A stretch of DNA of 64,000 nucleotides from Trichoplusia ni (GCF_003590095.1 NC_039483.1:4278001-4342000); one strand, 5' to 3'; shown: positions 38,587 to 48,772, counted from the stretch's first letter. A program made the numbers and translations. The notes: a model not told the origin generated them from the sequence alone.

Positions 38587-40518
38587 TTAGCATTTTGTGT
38601 GGTAAGCAAGAAAGCATTCAACATGCAATCCAACATTACATTTGATGCATCTTGCTGGGCTTTGTCGGTGGCAATGTCCACATCTCGTTCTTTTATTATC
38701 GGGCTGTTTTATTATATAATGACCCTTGTCATCAAATCGGGAATCCATAGTTAGAGATGATTGTCGGCTAGGTCCAGGCTTGCTTCGAGACTTATTCGAT
38801 TCAATTATGGATATAGCTATGCGACGTCTAAAATACAATAAATCTTGTTTGCCACCATTGTATCTATAAAGTAGCCAGGCATTTTGCACTGACATGTCAA
38901 GACAATGCAAAATAAGGGGCATGTACCACTTTTTTCCCCGGATGCTAGTTCTGACTGACGAAATATTTTGATCAGATAAGTCGACACCACCCATATTTTG
39001 GTTATACTTCTGAATCAAGTGAGGCTGAGATACACTAATTTTCTTTTTTAGTTGTTGTGAGTATCTCTCTGCCTTATGACACGGTAATATCCCCGTTGAA
39101 TTTGAGCAAACTGTAACAATGCTGTTGTCATGCCATTTACAGATTATAATGGAGTCACTAACACGATAATCATACTCTCCTCTTTCCTTCTTCTTCATTT
39201 CTTTATTAGCTATCAAAGGACATTTTCCTGTTCGATTTTCTCTTATAGTGCCCGTTACACCCATATTCCTTTTTGTTAACTCTTCAACCAACGGTAACCC
39301 GGTAAAAAAATTATCAATATATAAGTGATATCTGGATCCAAGCTCAAGTTTCATTAGTTTATCTGAATATGTCAAAACTACACTAGCCCCAAGGCCTAAT
39401 TCAGCATATCTGGCGTTCAAAATTGTAGTGGCCCCTTGGTAAGGCTCAAACCAAGCTATATAGCCCCCCGCAGTAGCTCCTACCCACAGTTTGAACCCAT
39501 ACCGTATGGGTTTGCCACGAATAAATTGTTTACATCCATGTCGACCAAAATAAGGCACCATAGCTTCGTCAACACTGTGGTTTTCTTTGTGGGGACAGTG
39601 GTCTAGAAACTTGGCAGATAATTTGCTCATAAGTGGCCGAACTTTTGCAAATTTATCAGAAGAATCTAACTGATGGTTGTCCATACAATGTAGATTTGAA
39701 AATATGTAGGAAAAGCGGTCTCTCGATAAAGCACTAGCAATGAGCTCATTCTTCACGTCAGGCGAGTTCTCCCAATACATTCGTCTTCTATTTACCGAGG
39801 AATAGCCACTTACTAACAGAACACCAATCATACACTTCATCTCTTCTATTTTTATATCAGCAGCAAGGTTTTTTCTTCCTATGTACCTGTTCGTCTCAGT
39901 GGTCAATAAATCAAAAACATCCTCCGAAAAAAACAAAGAAAACCATTCTAGTGGTGATTTTTCCTGAGGGACGTGGTAATCAGGTCGCCATAATGATAGT
40001 GAGCCTTCGTAATCCCGTTTCCTCCAGTTATATTTTTTTAAAACTTTATGAAGGGGCTCATCATTCGTGTCCGGATCCCCAATGTTGTCCAAACTAACTG
40101 TAGCGGGTTGACGTAGCTCTGCGTCCGCTCTGAGCAAGCTGGGAGGTAGATTATTGACATTGACCTGATCTTCGTCTCCAGAGTCCTCGTCTGTCAGTTC
40201 TGCATTCGCATTATCAGGCGGAAGTATGAATACATCATTTTCACCTTCGGTTGTCTCAACATCCCCCTCTTCCAATAAAGATAAGATGTCATTCAGGGAT
40301 AATGGTCTGAAAAGCAAAAAAAGTTAATTGAAATGGCATATAGTCCTACCGTACCAAATAGGGTACACCATTATTCATGTCTAAATAACTAAAAAATAAA
40401 TAAATAATTAGGATATTCAAATGTCACAATGAAACAAGAAGTATTTTAGTTTTATAAAAAGATGGAAATTATTTGTATAAATTATATAATTGTAGTATAT
40501 TTACCTGTTGGAAGCCAT
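38587..40518 (-). CDS. piggyBac transposase, two coding exons
   Basis: Cut-and-paste transposase for the surrounding element, with TTAA specificity. The main open frame (38587-40306) has no ATG at its 5' end; it opens right after a polypyrimidine tract and CAG, a good splice acceptor. Upstream at 40518-40505 is ATG GCT TCC AAC AG followed by a GTAAATA donor. Joining across the 198-base intron (40307-40504) keeps frame and gives 577 residues starting MASNRPLSLNDIL, typical of the family. Catalytic aspartates fit D251 (in VDEAMVPYFGRH), D336 (YIDNFFTG) and D447 (NMGGVDLSDQ). The acidic N-terminus (about 15-90) and the Cys/His-rich zinc-binding C-terminus (about 547-577; CGHCH, CIKC, HVEC) are present. 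No stop or frameshift is seen. An out-of-frame ATG at 40634 precedes the start in the same leader. Confidence 0.93.
40351..40366. repeat. piggyBac palindrome inside the transposase intron
   Basis: GTACCAAATAGGGTAC, preceded by TCCTACC. It matches the palindromes near both ends but lies within the intron (40307-40504), close to the transposase start. Confidence 0.55.
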
Positions 40519-40691
40519 GTCTCCGCAGAAAAAATAAATTTACGAAACTTGTTCAATAAATCTGCACTATTATCAGCATTCAATTGCACTGGCGTATTTT
40601 TTCCGATGAGCACTATTCTTCTTTTCGACATAAATACCAAATAATATTAAAAATATTATGCGAGTACCTGCAAAAAAAAAATATAACAAGT

Positions 40692-40707
40692 GTACCGTAT
40701 ATGGTAC
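40692..40707. repeat. piggyBac subterminal palindrome, right
   Basis: GTACCGTATATGGTAC, followed by GGTAGGTCTAAATGGG, which runs straight into the terminal inverted repeat. Confidence 0.6.
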
Positions 40708-40723
40708 GGTAGGTCTAAATGGG

Positions 40724-41784
40724 TTAATCTCGAGATATTATGATACGTGTTGGGCCGTGTGCCGATTATAAAATACCTTTCCGCGTACTCGTCTACACGC
40801 GGTGTAAGTATTACTTGTTCATACAGATAACTAAAGTATTAGTATATAAGTCAGAGTCAGGTTATGTATTAAAGGAAGTCGATTCTGAAACTATATTGCC
40901 GGTAGATTCGTATCAGATAATTGAATAACTGCGTACCAACAAACGTTTATACCTTGTTTTTAAAAGTAGTTTTTTTTTGTTTTCGCGAATTAAGGGACAC
41001 AATAATGATAATTAATTATAGTAACGATTACATTCGCAATACAAATGAGCGGTGTGTTGTGTTTACGCGAAGTGGACGCAAACATGCAGAGATGGCTCGC
41101 GGCTGTGTGGGTGCGACACTTCGCTGTGTGGGTGTGTAGTCTCTGTGTGTGTACGTGGAAGCGCGCGATGAAATAAAATATGTCCGGTCAATGAACTCGC
41201 GGTCGGTGCCATAAAAATCGCGATACTGGCCGAAATTCGGACAGAAAACAGAATATTCAACCTTATAATTGAGTTTAAAATATTGTTTGTGACAACGTTT
41301 AGGTGTAGCGCGTGATCTAAATTCAAAGTTATTTGAATTTGGGTTCCAAAATTAGTAATATGGCGACCGGGGAAGAGGAAGGATTACAGCTGTGCAACGA
41401 ACTTTAATATGCAGCGTGCAGCTCTCGTGTCCGCCGCCGCGACAGCTGTCCGCTCGCTCTTGTCTTACTGCACCCATCACTGAATCCTAATTTTGACCAA
41501 CCCTTAAAAATGGAGGTGCCTGTCAAGCACAATAGGGCCCTGCCTTTTAAACTTAAACTTGACAGACATCTCAATGAACACACAAAAGTTTATATAAAAA
41601 GTATTTAAGCATACTTACTTAGATTGAAATGTAGTGTTGTCCAAAGTGAACCAGCTTGTTGCAAAATGTTTTTCTCTCCATAAGGTGGATGTTGTTTCTA
41701 TGGGTGTACATTTCCGGATTGCACGCGGCGCGCGAGTCAGCTGATTTCCATCCAATGACCTTGCGTACACGTCCTCCCTTCATT
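40724..41784. other. 3' flank of micropeptide cluster A
   Basis: No recognisable gene between the piggyBac element and cluster A. The sequence is GC-richer than average at 41080-41180 and 41390-41470 and holds three CAGCTG E-boxes (about 41389, 41452 and 41738). An AATAAA on the minus strand (41788-41783) overlaps the end of the 47-codon ORF and is a possible polyadenylation signal for cluster A. Confidence 0.4.
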
Positions 41785-41928
41785 TTATTCATAGTATTTA
41801 CAGGCGATGAGTTGTTTATCGTTCAGTGGCCAGGCCGGGGCGGAACCCTGCGCTTGCGACACGACGAGGTCTCCCGCGGACTGGTGCCAGTGTATATTCT
41901 GCGTCTTCCGCAACACATCTTGTCTCAT
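41785..41928 (-). CDS. 47-residue ORF at the 3' end of micropeptide cluster A
   Basis: Starts 12 bases after the stop of the fourth LDPT peptide and ends at TAA, with no LDPTGXY motif. It begins MRQDVLRKTQ and ends CKYYE. Base composition is much GC-richer than the neighbouring spacers. The start context is poor (C at -3), unlike the peptide ORFs. The fly gene also carries a longer unrelated ORF after its short peptides, so position fits, but I see no sequence evidence for function and it could be chance. Confidence 0.4.
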   Translation of the reverse strand: MRQDVLRKTQNIHWHQSAGDLVVSQAQGSAPAWPLNDKQLIACKYYE

Positions 41929-41940
41929 CGGAGATGGGGT

Positions 41941-41973
41941 TTAGTATATTTCCGTGGGGTCTAAACCGATCAT
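41941..41973 (-). CDS. tal: tal/pri micropeptide A4, MIGLDPTEIY
   Basis: Ten residues ending LDPTEIY, the fourth peptide of cluster A. Glu replaces the normally invariant Gly of LDPTGXY. The ATG has A at -3 (GAAAATG). Only 8 bases separate it from the preceding stop. The unusual residue could change activity or mark relaxed constraint on the last peptide. Confidence 0.85.
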   Translation of the reverse strand: MIGLDPTEIY

Positions 41974-41981
41974 TTTCGCGT

Positions 41982-42020
41982 TTAGTATTGCCCGGTAGGA
42001 TCGAGTACTTTTGTATCCAT
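41982..42020 (-). CDS. tal: tal/pri micropeptide A3, MDTKVLDPTGQY
   Basis: Twelve residues ending in canonical LDPTGQY, with a good AAAAATG start. Pri/Tal peptides of this form are the active products in flies, promoting Ubr3-dependent processing of Shavenbaby/Ovo in epidermal and leg development. Its N-terminus (MD-K-VLDPT) resembles peptide B1 of the other cluster (MDIKVLDPTGIY), supporting common ancestry of the two genes. Confidence 0.93.
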   Translation of the reverse strand: MDTKVLDPTGQY

Positions 42021-42064
42021 TTTTATAAGATTCTAATAGGATTTGGACGAGTATGGGGTAGAAG

Positions 42065-42100
42065 TTAGTACTGACCGGTGGGGTCCAGAGTGGAGTCCAT
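42065..42100 (-). CDS. tal: tal/pri micropeptide A2, MDSTLDPTGQY
   Basis: Eleven residues, the standard length of fly Tal peptides, ending LDPTGQY. It begins 12 bases after the stop of A1, with A at -3. Codons for the shared motif differ from those of A3 at silent sites, as expected for selection on the peptide. Confidence 0.93.
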   Translation of the reverse strand: MDSTLDPTGQY

Positions 42101-42112
42101 GTTTCAGTTTTT

Positions 42113-42151
42113 TTAATAAAGTCCAGTTGGGTCCAGTGTTAGTATATCCAT
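42113..42151 (-). CDS. tal: tal/pri micropeptide A1, MDILTLDPTGLY
   Basis: First peptide of cluster A, twelve residues ending LDPTGLY. The ATG (42151) lies 90 bases downstream of the predicted transcription start and has A at -3 (CTAACATGG). It is the nearest ORF to the cap and so should be translated most efficiently, with later ORFs reached by reinitiation or leaky scanning (inferred). The gene family is known as tal, pri or mlpt. Confidence 0.93.
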   Translation of the reverse strand: MDILTLDPTGLY

Positions 42152-42240
42152 GTTAGCACAGTCAACACAACAGTTCGTTTAGTGCACGGTCGCGAGTTGT
42201 CGGGGCACTGTAGTGAACGCGCGTGCGTCGTGCCGGCCAA

Positions 42241-42272
42241 TGAGACGAGCGCAGCGCCGGCGCGCTTATATG
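42241..42272 (-). promoter_or_regulatory. Core promoter of micropeptide cluster A
   Basis: On the minus strand CATATAAG (TATAAG from 42270) is followed 29 bases later by CTCATTG, an initiator-like sequence with the putative start A at 42241. The surrounding 42180-42330 is GC-rich with CpG. This spacing is typical for TATA-Inr promoters. Transcription would give a 90-base leader before peptide A1. Confidence 0.6.
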
Positions 42273-43086
42273 ATAGAAGCGCGGTACGCCACTGACATCT
42301 GGTGGCGAGCGGACGAAACGTGGAAATATAGTTTTCCGGCGAAGCGGCGTTCTCATCAACGATATGAGAAAAATGTTTGCACAAATAAAATTGATCTTGT
42401 TTTAAAACATTGTCTGACGTAGTAAAGGTTGATGTACTAAATGAAATTCGACTATAATGTTATTGAACTGTGGATGTCGAGTCATTCTAATTTGCCCATT
42501 GAGTAGACATCGTACTTTGCCCTTGTGTAGAGTAAGACGTAGGTATACCTTAATTTAAAAATACATTGCAATTGACTAAATGTAGGATATCGAATTTTCA
42601 AAATTAGCTAAAACGTACTGTGCCTATATATTAAAACTGTTATTGTGTGTCTTTTAAAAATGGGCTTAGAGAGATTTTAGGAAATCTGGTGTACGTATTC
42701 AAAATTGATTTTAAACGATTTTGAAGTACTTAGTTCTCCAAAAGGATTGGGATAGTCATGCCTGGTTTTAAGGCCATTAAAGCTGGCGAGTGCTTGAGCG
42801 AAGACCGTGAATTTGAAAAATGAATTTTTATATAAAATTTTTGCTGATTTGCGAAGGACCCTAAACCGACTGATGACTGGGTCAGACGACTGAGTGGCTT
42901 ATTCGCTTAGAACACCTAATGCAGTTTATCACGTTCGTTAGAAAATGCTGGTTCATTGTGGCAGGTACTGAAAAATAAGTAGAGTTAATAATAATTGTAA
43001 ACTAACCATTTTTAAACTCTATTTTTTTCACGACAGCAGATAGAATTATAATTTTAAAATATACTAATAGATTTAAAAACCTAAAA

Positions 43087-43266
43087 TCCCACCTTTTTAT
43101 CAATATTGGCCCAGGTTTTATAGTTGTAAATTACATTGTCATCGGTTTGAAGCTACAAAATTTCGGCCTACTAGATTATAGGATTGCCTCAAAATTCTAC
43201 CAAGCAGAAATAAATACTAAGAACAACAAAGGAAGAAACAAAAAAGTAAGTGTATAAAACGTGGGA
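43087..43266 (+). repeat. MITE-like element, copy 2
   Basis: 180 bp bounded by TCCCAC and GTGGGA, homologous over its length to 12329-12506. The two copies differ by many substitutions and small indels, so the family is old. Confidence 0.6.
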
Positions 43267-45150
43267 AAATAGTTTTCTCTGGAAGTAGAAAAACAATATG
43301 TAAAATTTCACAGCCACTTCTTGAAATACTATTATTGCAGATGTAGAAGTGTGACAGCTCACTACACAGCGTATATCGGCATTTCTCTTACACAATAGCA
43401 ATCATTCTACTTTAATCGCAGTAGGACTTCTGGGTCTGTTTAAACCAAAATTGTTTTGAGGACTCGGTTGCCTTGCAGTTCAATAGATTTGACGAGGTGC
43501 AAATTCAATTTTGAACGCTGCCTCTTTCAAATTAATATTTGTGGTTTCCTAAAAATTGTAAGACATCACTGACAAATGGCGAATTAAAATATCATGAGGA
43601 ATCTCAGGTTCAAAATATTTTAATCTGAAATTACCAACCTCAACTGAGAAAGTGTGGTGATCAATCCTCAAAGATTGTGTTATTTTTTATTTTGGATAGA
43701 GAAACAAAATGCTATGTCTTGGAACCTGGAAGTGACTCGGTCTTCCTGACCTTACGTATAAGTAGGCAAATTATAATTATAAATTAACTACTCCTGACCC
43801 AGAGGTCAATGTTTAAATATTTACGGCCATAATAAGTTCCGTGCTTATTGGTTTTATATACATAATATTACATTATTTAATTTAAAATCAATCATGTTCC
43901 ACATTGATGTACTGTATCACCTGAACTACTGAACCAATTTTGATGAATGAATAATCAATAGATAAATGAGGAATGTATTTAACTGAGACAAAATTAAATG
44001 TATGTAGAGTTTATAAAATAGAAAAATCTCAGTTCAAAAATGAATTTCAATATTTCATCGTAATTTTAAAGTAATAGAAAATCAACGATAACCTCTATTC
44101 TTACCATGATACTATTAAACTAGATCCTGTTGAATCCATTGTACTATATTTTAATCCAAATTACAAAAAAAAACTGATTTTGATTAACAAACACCGATTT
44201 TTGCTTTAATTACGCTGTAAACAAAGTCGTACTAAAATAATAATTAATGTCAGTGAATCGAACTCATTTACATTTTATATGACCTCTAGAATTAATTTAT
44301 ATAAAAACAATTTTGATTCTGTTCAGCTTTTGTAGCTTTACAAGTTTAACACACCATAGGGAAAACTACATAATTGTTAAACAGAAAACGGATTTATAAA
44401 GAAAATTTTAATGTTAGTATTTGTTTTGACAAGTCACGTGACTTTGTCTCGTCAGTTCAGTACATTGGGCAATTCTTCAGAAATACAACTTCCATATAGA
44501 CCTAGAAGGCTAACACAATGTTACTTTGCATTATAATAGAAAACTTCAAATTTACAAGAATGATATTCCCATTTAACAAGTGAAGTTACTTGCCAGTTCA
44601 ATTAGGTAGAGTTCGCGTTAGCGCTTGGAGAAATGCAACTTATCTACAGGCTCAAAATTTCGGGTTTTGAAATTGTAAGGAGGGAGTATAATTAATGCTT
44701 TTTCTTTCTCTACAAGTATGAGGATCGCCTTAACCAGCAGAGTAAGTACATATGTGTCATAAGCATTTATTTATTTTGTCAAATTGAGTTTCATAAAAGT
44801 TCTGTAAAATTAGATTAATACAGCTCAAATATCAAAGGGCATTTGCTACATTTTTTTCAATACAATGAGACAGCTACTGATAACAATTGATTTAAGTTGT
44901 TGTTTTATACATCCACAACTAAAACCAATAAATCAAACAACAAGAAACCAAATACAGCAAAACTTAAAATGTCATCAAAATCGCTCAAAACGAAGCAAAC
45001 ACAATATGCTAATGTAATGGCGGACCTAATAAATAGTGTTGTGTTGTCCTTCGCTGTATTAAAATAACGACAGATCCGTTTATATAATGTGAAAACAGAT
45101 GTGCGAGAAATCAGAGGCCTACTAACCTCTGTTAGATTGTTGCAGTTGTA

Positions 45151-45207
45151 AGGGAGAGACAGAGTGATAATACAGTACAATGTGTAGAGCGTTGTCTCTT
45201 TTCCACC
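45151..45207 (-). repeat. Dispersed palindromic repeat, copy 7
   Basis: The reverse complement begins GGTGGAAAAGAGACAACGCTC, then TACACATTGTAC, and ends CTGTCTCTCCCT. It is one of the better-preserved copies, with both arms recognisable. Confidence 0.6.
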
Positions 45208-45678
45208 ATCTTTGAATCAATGGGCAAATTGAAAGCTGTTTAAGTAAAAATGTTGTAGTTCTCGAAGCTAGAATGTCTAACAGTGCATGTAAGAGATGTA
45301 GGTAAACGATATTTCGCAATAAATCTTTCTATTTACTCTGTATAAAAAAGAAACGATTATAAATACAACAAGAGTCTTTACTGTAAACACGTTATTTTCT
45401 TTCACTAATTAAAAGTATCGACTATATTATATATTTTTTTGACATTACTTAAAAATACAGCTTATGTATAGTTATAAAAAGCATAACCACTAATTGTAAA
45501 ATTTGAGGAAACAGACGATCACACATCCTAGGCATGGCAGCTGATTAGTCATAGGTGACAAAAATCTAGTCTTATCCGTTAGAAAAACGTGCCGCACCCT
45601 CAGATTTCTCCGCACCGAGTGAGCGCTACCCACCCACGCATGGTTACAAATACTACGAGTAAACAAGGATAAGTAAAC

Positions 45679-45680
<2 letters not shown>

Positions 45681-45711
<31 letters not shown>

Positions 45712-45714
45712 TTA
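45681..45714 (-). repeat. (TAAA)n tail of the retrotransposon
   Basis: About eight TAAA units on the minus strand immediately downstream of the LINE 3' untranslated region. Confidence 0.85.
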
Positions 45715-45902
45715 GGGAAAACAAACAATTACACACTTAACATAGTTATCTAAATATAAATTTCATAAGTAATAGAATCAGTGCGTAACTCACAACGTTA
45801 TCCACAGTTTATATATAAAAAAACACGTATGGTTAAAAATAACTAAGCTTAAAATTAATTTTTTTTTTTAAACAAATTAATTTAACTTTAAAACAGCTGA
45901 AA

Positions 45903-46537
45903 TCAAATTATAATATCTAAAAGAGAATGACGAAACTTATTGGCTGGCCAGGAAAATATATCCAAATCTGAGGAGTAGACATTATAATTATGCGCCAGGC
46001 GGTACAAGGGTGCACGGACCCCTGCATTTGTGCGGCATGAAGTTAGAGCAAACAGTGGGCGGGTGCGCACCTCACGTCTTATAACAGTCCTGGGTACTAT
46101 ATAACATATCTTGTTAGTTAAGTCAGGGCAATCGTATTTGTTATTACACAAGTCATAAAGAAACATAGTTTCCAAAAATGTGCGCCTAGCTTTTAGGGTA
46201 ACAAGTTTATAATATTTTAATAAATGATCGTAAGAGTCAGTTTTACGATGACAACGGTAATGTGTGGTTCTAAGAAATTTTCTTTGTACATTTTCCAGAT
46301 TATCTACATATTTTTTATAATAGGGTTCCATATCATTGCACAATACTCTAACTGAGATCTAACTAAAGACTTATAAAGATAAATGTATGTTCGCGTGCTT
46401 TTAAATTCGGTCGTAGATCGCATCACAAACCCGTACATACGGAAAGCATTATTTATAATTTTATCAATATGAGTGTCAAGATGCAGCGAACTATCCAGTA
46501 GTACTCCAAGGTCCTTTACTGAATTAACTTTATGCAA
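45903..46537 (-). pseudogene. LINE reverse transcriptase, C-terminal part
   Basis: Two overlapping frames (46304-46537 and 45903-46343) form the thumb and C-terminal region after the catalytic RT domain. Recognisable pieces are VKDLGVLLD, a LEYCAMIWNP block followed by NLENVQRKFL, and a C-terminal VRAPLYRLAHNYN stretch, all usual downstream of YADD in LINEs of this type. The break falls in a CCC run, consistent with a single missing base. The stop is at 45903. Confidence 0.85.
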
Positions 46538-46548
46538 ATCGCTGTTAT

Positions 46549-47320
46549 TTAAATTAAATTTGTAAGAAATAGTATTTTCTTTTTAGTAAATGTTATAAAA
46601 GAACATTTTTCAGTACTCAATTGAATCTTATTATTAACGCAGTAAGCTGTAAATCTGTTTAAATCTTCCTGTAGTAAGTAGCAGTCATTAATATTTTCAA
46701 TTTTTCTATAAATTTTTAGATCATCGGCATAAAGTAAAAAATGTGAGTGTTTAAAACACCTGTCAACGTCATTTATGAATAAAATGAATAAAAGAGGACC
46801 TAATATGGAGCCTTGGGGCACACCGGAAGTAACATGAATATTATCAGATTCAAAGCCTTTTATGACAACCCTTTGCGTCCTATTCGTTACATATGAAGAG
46901 AACCAGCGAAGTAAGTCCCCACGTATGCCGTTAAAAGCAAGTTTTGATAGCAGCAACTCATGGTCCACCTTGTCAAAAGCCTTCCGGAAGTCTGTATATA
47001 CAGCATCTACTTGTAGTTGATTATCCATACTATTAAATAAGAAGTCAGTGAAAACCATTAAATTTGTGGCAGTAGACCTTTTTTTTGACAAAACCGTGTT
47101 GTTGTTTTAATATAATATTATGTAGTATAGGATAGATCTCGTCATGTACAAGTCTCTCGAAAAGCTTAGGCAAGGTAGACAAAATAGAGATAGGCCGATA
47201 GTTTTCTATAACATGCTTAGACCCAGACTTATGTACTGGCGTTATGTTGGCACATTTCCAAATATCTGGGAATGTACCTTCTGTAATACATTTGTTGAAA
47301 TTATTTGTAGAGGTAGACAT
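46549..47320 (-). pseudogene. LINE reverse transcriptase, catalytic part
   Basis: The N-terminal RT blocks (TPVHKSGSKHVIENYRPISI) are in one frame (47045-47320). The catalytic core is in another (46549-47091), with TDFRKAFDKVDH (motif A), VPQGSILGPLLF (motif B) and LLYADDLKIY (motif C). All three catalytic aspartates are kept. The shift between frames lies at a run of T on the plus strand near 47080. It would copy element RNA at a nicked target if the frame were whole. Confidence 0.88.
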
Positions 47321-47326
47321 ATAGCG

Positions 47327-48195
47327 TCAGCGGTTTTTTTTAAATAATACGCTGGTATTCCCATCTGGCCCAGGACCTTTAGTGGTATCTAGTGATTTTA
47401 GACTTTTTAAGATTTTATCAAAAGTAAAATGTAAACTATTAATAAGAATGGAATTTTCAACATATGATTGTGGCGGTAACCAGGTATTTTGATCAAATGT
47501 GGAATGTTCGTAAACTGAATGAAAGAATTTAGAGAATAAATTGCAAATCTCAGTGGGATCGTTTGAGCTATGTCCATTGTAAGACATTGTGGAAGGTATG
47601 CCGGCTGTATTTCTACGATTCGAAATATAACTCCATAAAAATTTAACATTTTTATTAATATTTTCTTCGACAGATTGTATGTATTTACCGAAACTATCTC
47701 TACACTCCCTATCAATCGATGTCTTAAAAAGGAAAATTGTTCATAGTCTGAAATATTGCCGTACACTTTCCATTTTATCCAGGCTCTATTTTTATTTCTA
47801 AAAGTACGTATAAGAGACTTAGGGAACCATATCGGAAATTTAGAGGAACGCGATGAAACTTTAGGGGTATGGTTATTTATTGTGCGTAAAATAATTTCAT
47901 AGAAAGTGTGAACAGACTCCTTGGCGCTTTTTCCACTAAATATATTAGACCAATCGGTTTCACGCAGTTCCTGATTAATCAAGTCATAATCGGCTTGTGA
48001 AAGTTAACCTTGTTATTTTATCACGTGGCAGCAATAATATAGGTTTGTAGGGAATAGTAGCACAAAGAGGAGGATGATAATTATCTTGGGGCAATAAAAT
48101 AGATGAAGTACTTGAACACAACAGCGGTCATTAGAAATTATTAAATCAAGAATACGCCCCTTACAATTGGCGAAAGTGGTTAAACTGGGAAGCAT
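47327..48195 (-). pseudogene. LINE linker between endonuclease and RT
   Basis: Several frames cover the linker: GRILDLIISN just after the endonuclease (48013-48195), then 47407-47982, then 47327-47587 with TKGPGPDGN shortly before the RT. Breaks fall in a TTTTT run near 47730 and a T-run near 47335. No catalytic role is expected here. Confidence 0.75.
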
Positions 48196-48772
48196 TTAAT
48201 AGGGAAATAAAATTTTCCAAATGTCTACTAGCTATCGAAGTTCCATTACTATATAAAAGTCCCGGAAATTTCATTATTATCACATGGAACCCAAGTGATA
48301 TCAGGTAAATTATAAATCGCCAACAAGTAAACCTGCCGGAAACCATCCCCTCCAAAGTACTAAAAAGGTTCTCCAGGTAAGTGCAATAACTCTCGTCTGA
48401 TAACTTAGGTGGAATGTAAGTTGCAACAAAGTAATACTTTTCGCGGCCGTCTCCGGGAAGCTGTACAAGTATGTGTTGTATATGAGGATTTCTAGAAAAA
48501 TCGAGTTGCACGCATACAGCATTGAGCTTTTTTAAGACAGCAACGAGTACTCCGCCACCCTCTTTTTTGTTTGTCGCAATGCGATCTCGGTCACATCTAA
48601 ACACAACATAACGATCATCAATGTATTCGCTATCAAATATATGTGATGTAAGCCAAGTCTCAGTCAGAACAATAATATCATAAGAGTTGCTTAGAATATT
48701 CATGTACAACATATTAAGTTTCGTGCGAATACCCCTGCAATTCTGATAATATACTATCAAATTATCTAACAT
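48161..48772 (-). pseudogene. LINE endonuclease (EEP family)
   Basis: The N-terminus of the retained ORF2. It carries the endonuclease signatures YYQNCRG, LTETWL (catalytic Glu), GGGVLVAV and TYIPP. The LVGDFN-type block is present but split between frames near 48320, and an ILDLIISN block continues in another frame. This endonuclease nicks target DNA for target-primed reverse transcription. The start methionine at 48772 is only the first in frame; sequence further upstream may belong to the ORF or to ORF1 and is cut by the gap. Confidence 0.85.

Larger units (their letters stand above)
38298..40723 (-). mobile_element. Complete piggyBac-type DNA transposon
   Basis: A 2426-bp element flanked on both sides by TTAA (38294-38297 and 40724-40727), the piggyBac target duplication. 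Its ends are CCCATTTAGTCCT and, at the other end inverted, CCCATTTAGACCT: a 13-bp terminal inverted repeat with one mismatch. It contains one minus-strand transposase gene and three related subterminal palindromes. Length matches the roughly 2.4-2.5 kb of autonomous piggyBac elements. Intact ends plus an open transposase suggest it moved recently and may still be active. Confidence 0.95.
42273..45680. other. Non-coding sequence upstream of cluster A
   Basis: No gene recognised. GC-rich to about 42340, with a CAGATG E-box near 42295, then AT-rich. One MITE-like copy and one palindromic repeat are listed separately. It is likely part of the upstream region of cluster A. Confidence 0.4.

Noticed and set aside
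40462..40644. 60-residue plus-strand ORF beside the piggyBac transposase
   Set aside because: Antisense to the transposase leader and first exon, without its own signals.
41656..42068. Plus-strand ORFs of 102 and 80 codons across cluster A
   Set aside because: They are antisense to the micropeptide ORFs; openness is a shadow of the GC-rich coding strand.
42139..42422. Several GC-rich ORFs of 65-81 codons around the cluster A promoter
   Set aside because: They overlap each other on both strands over the GC-rich promoter and leader and have no motif; high GC alone reduces stop codons.
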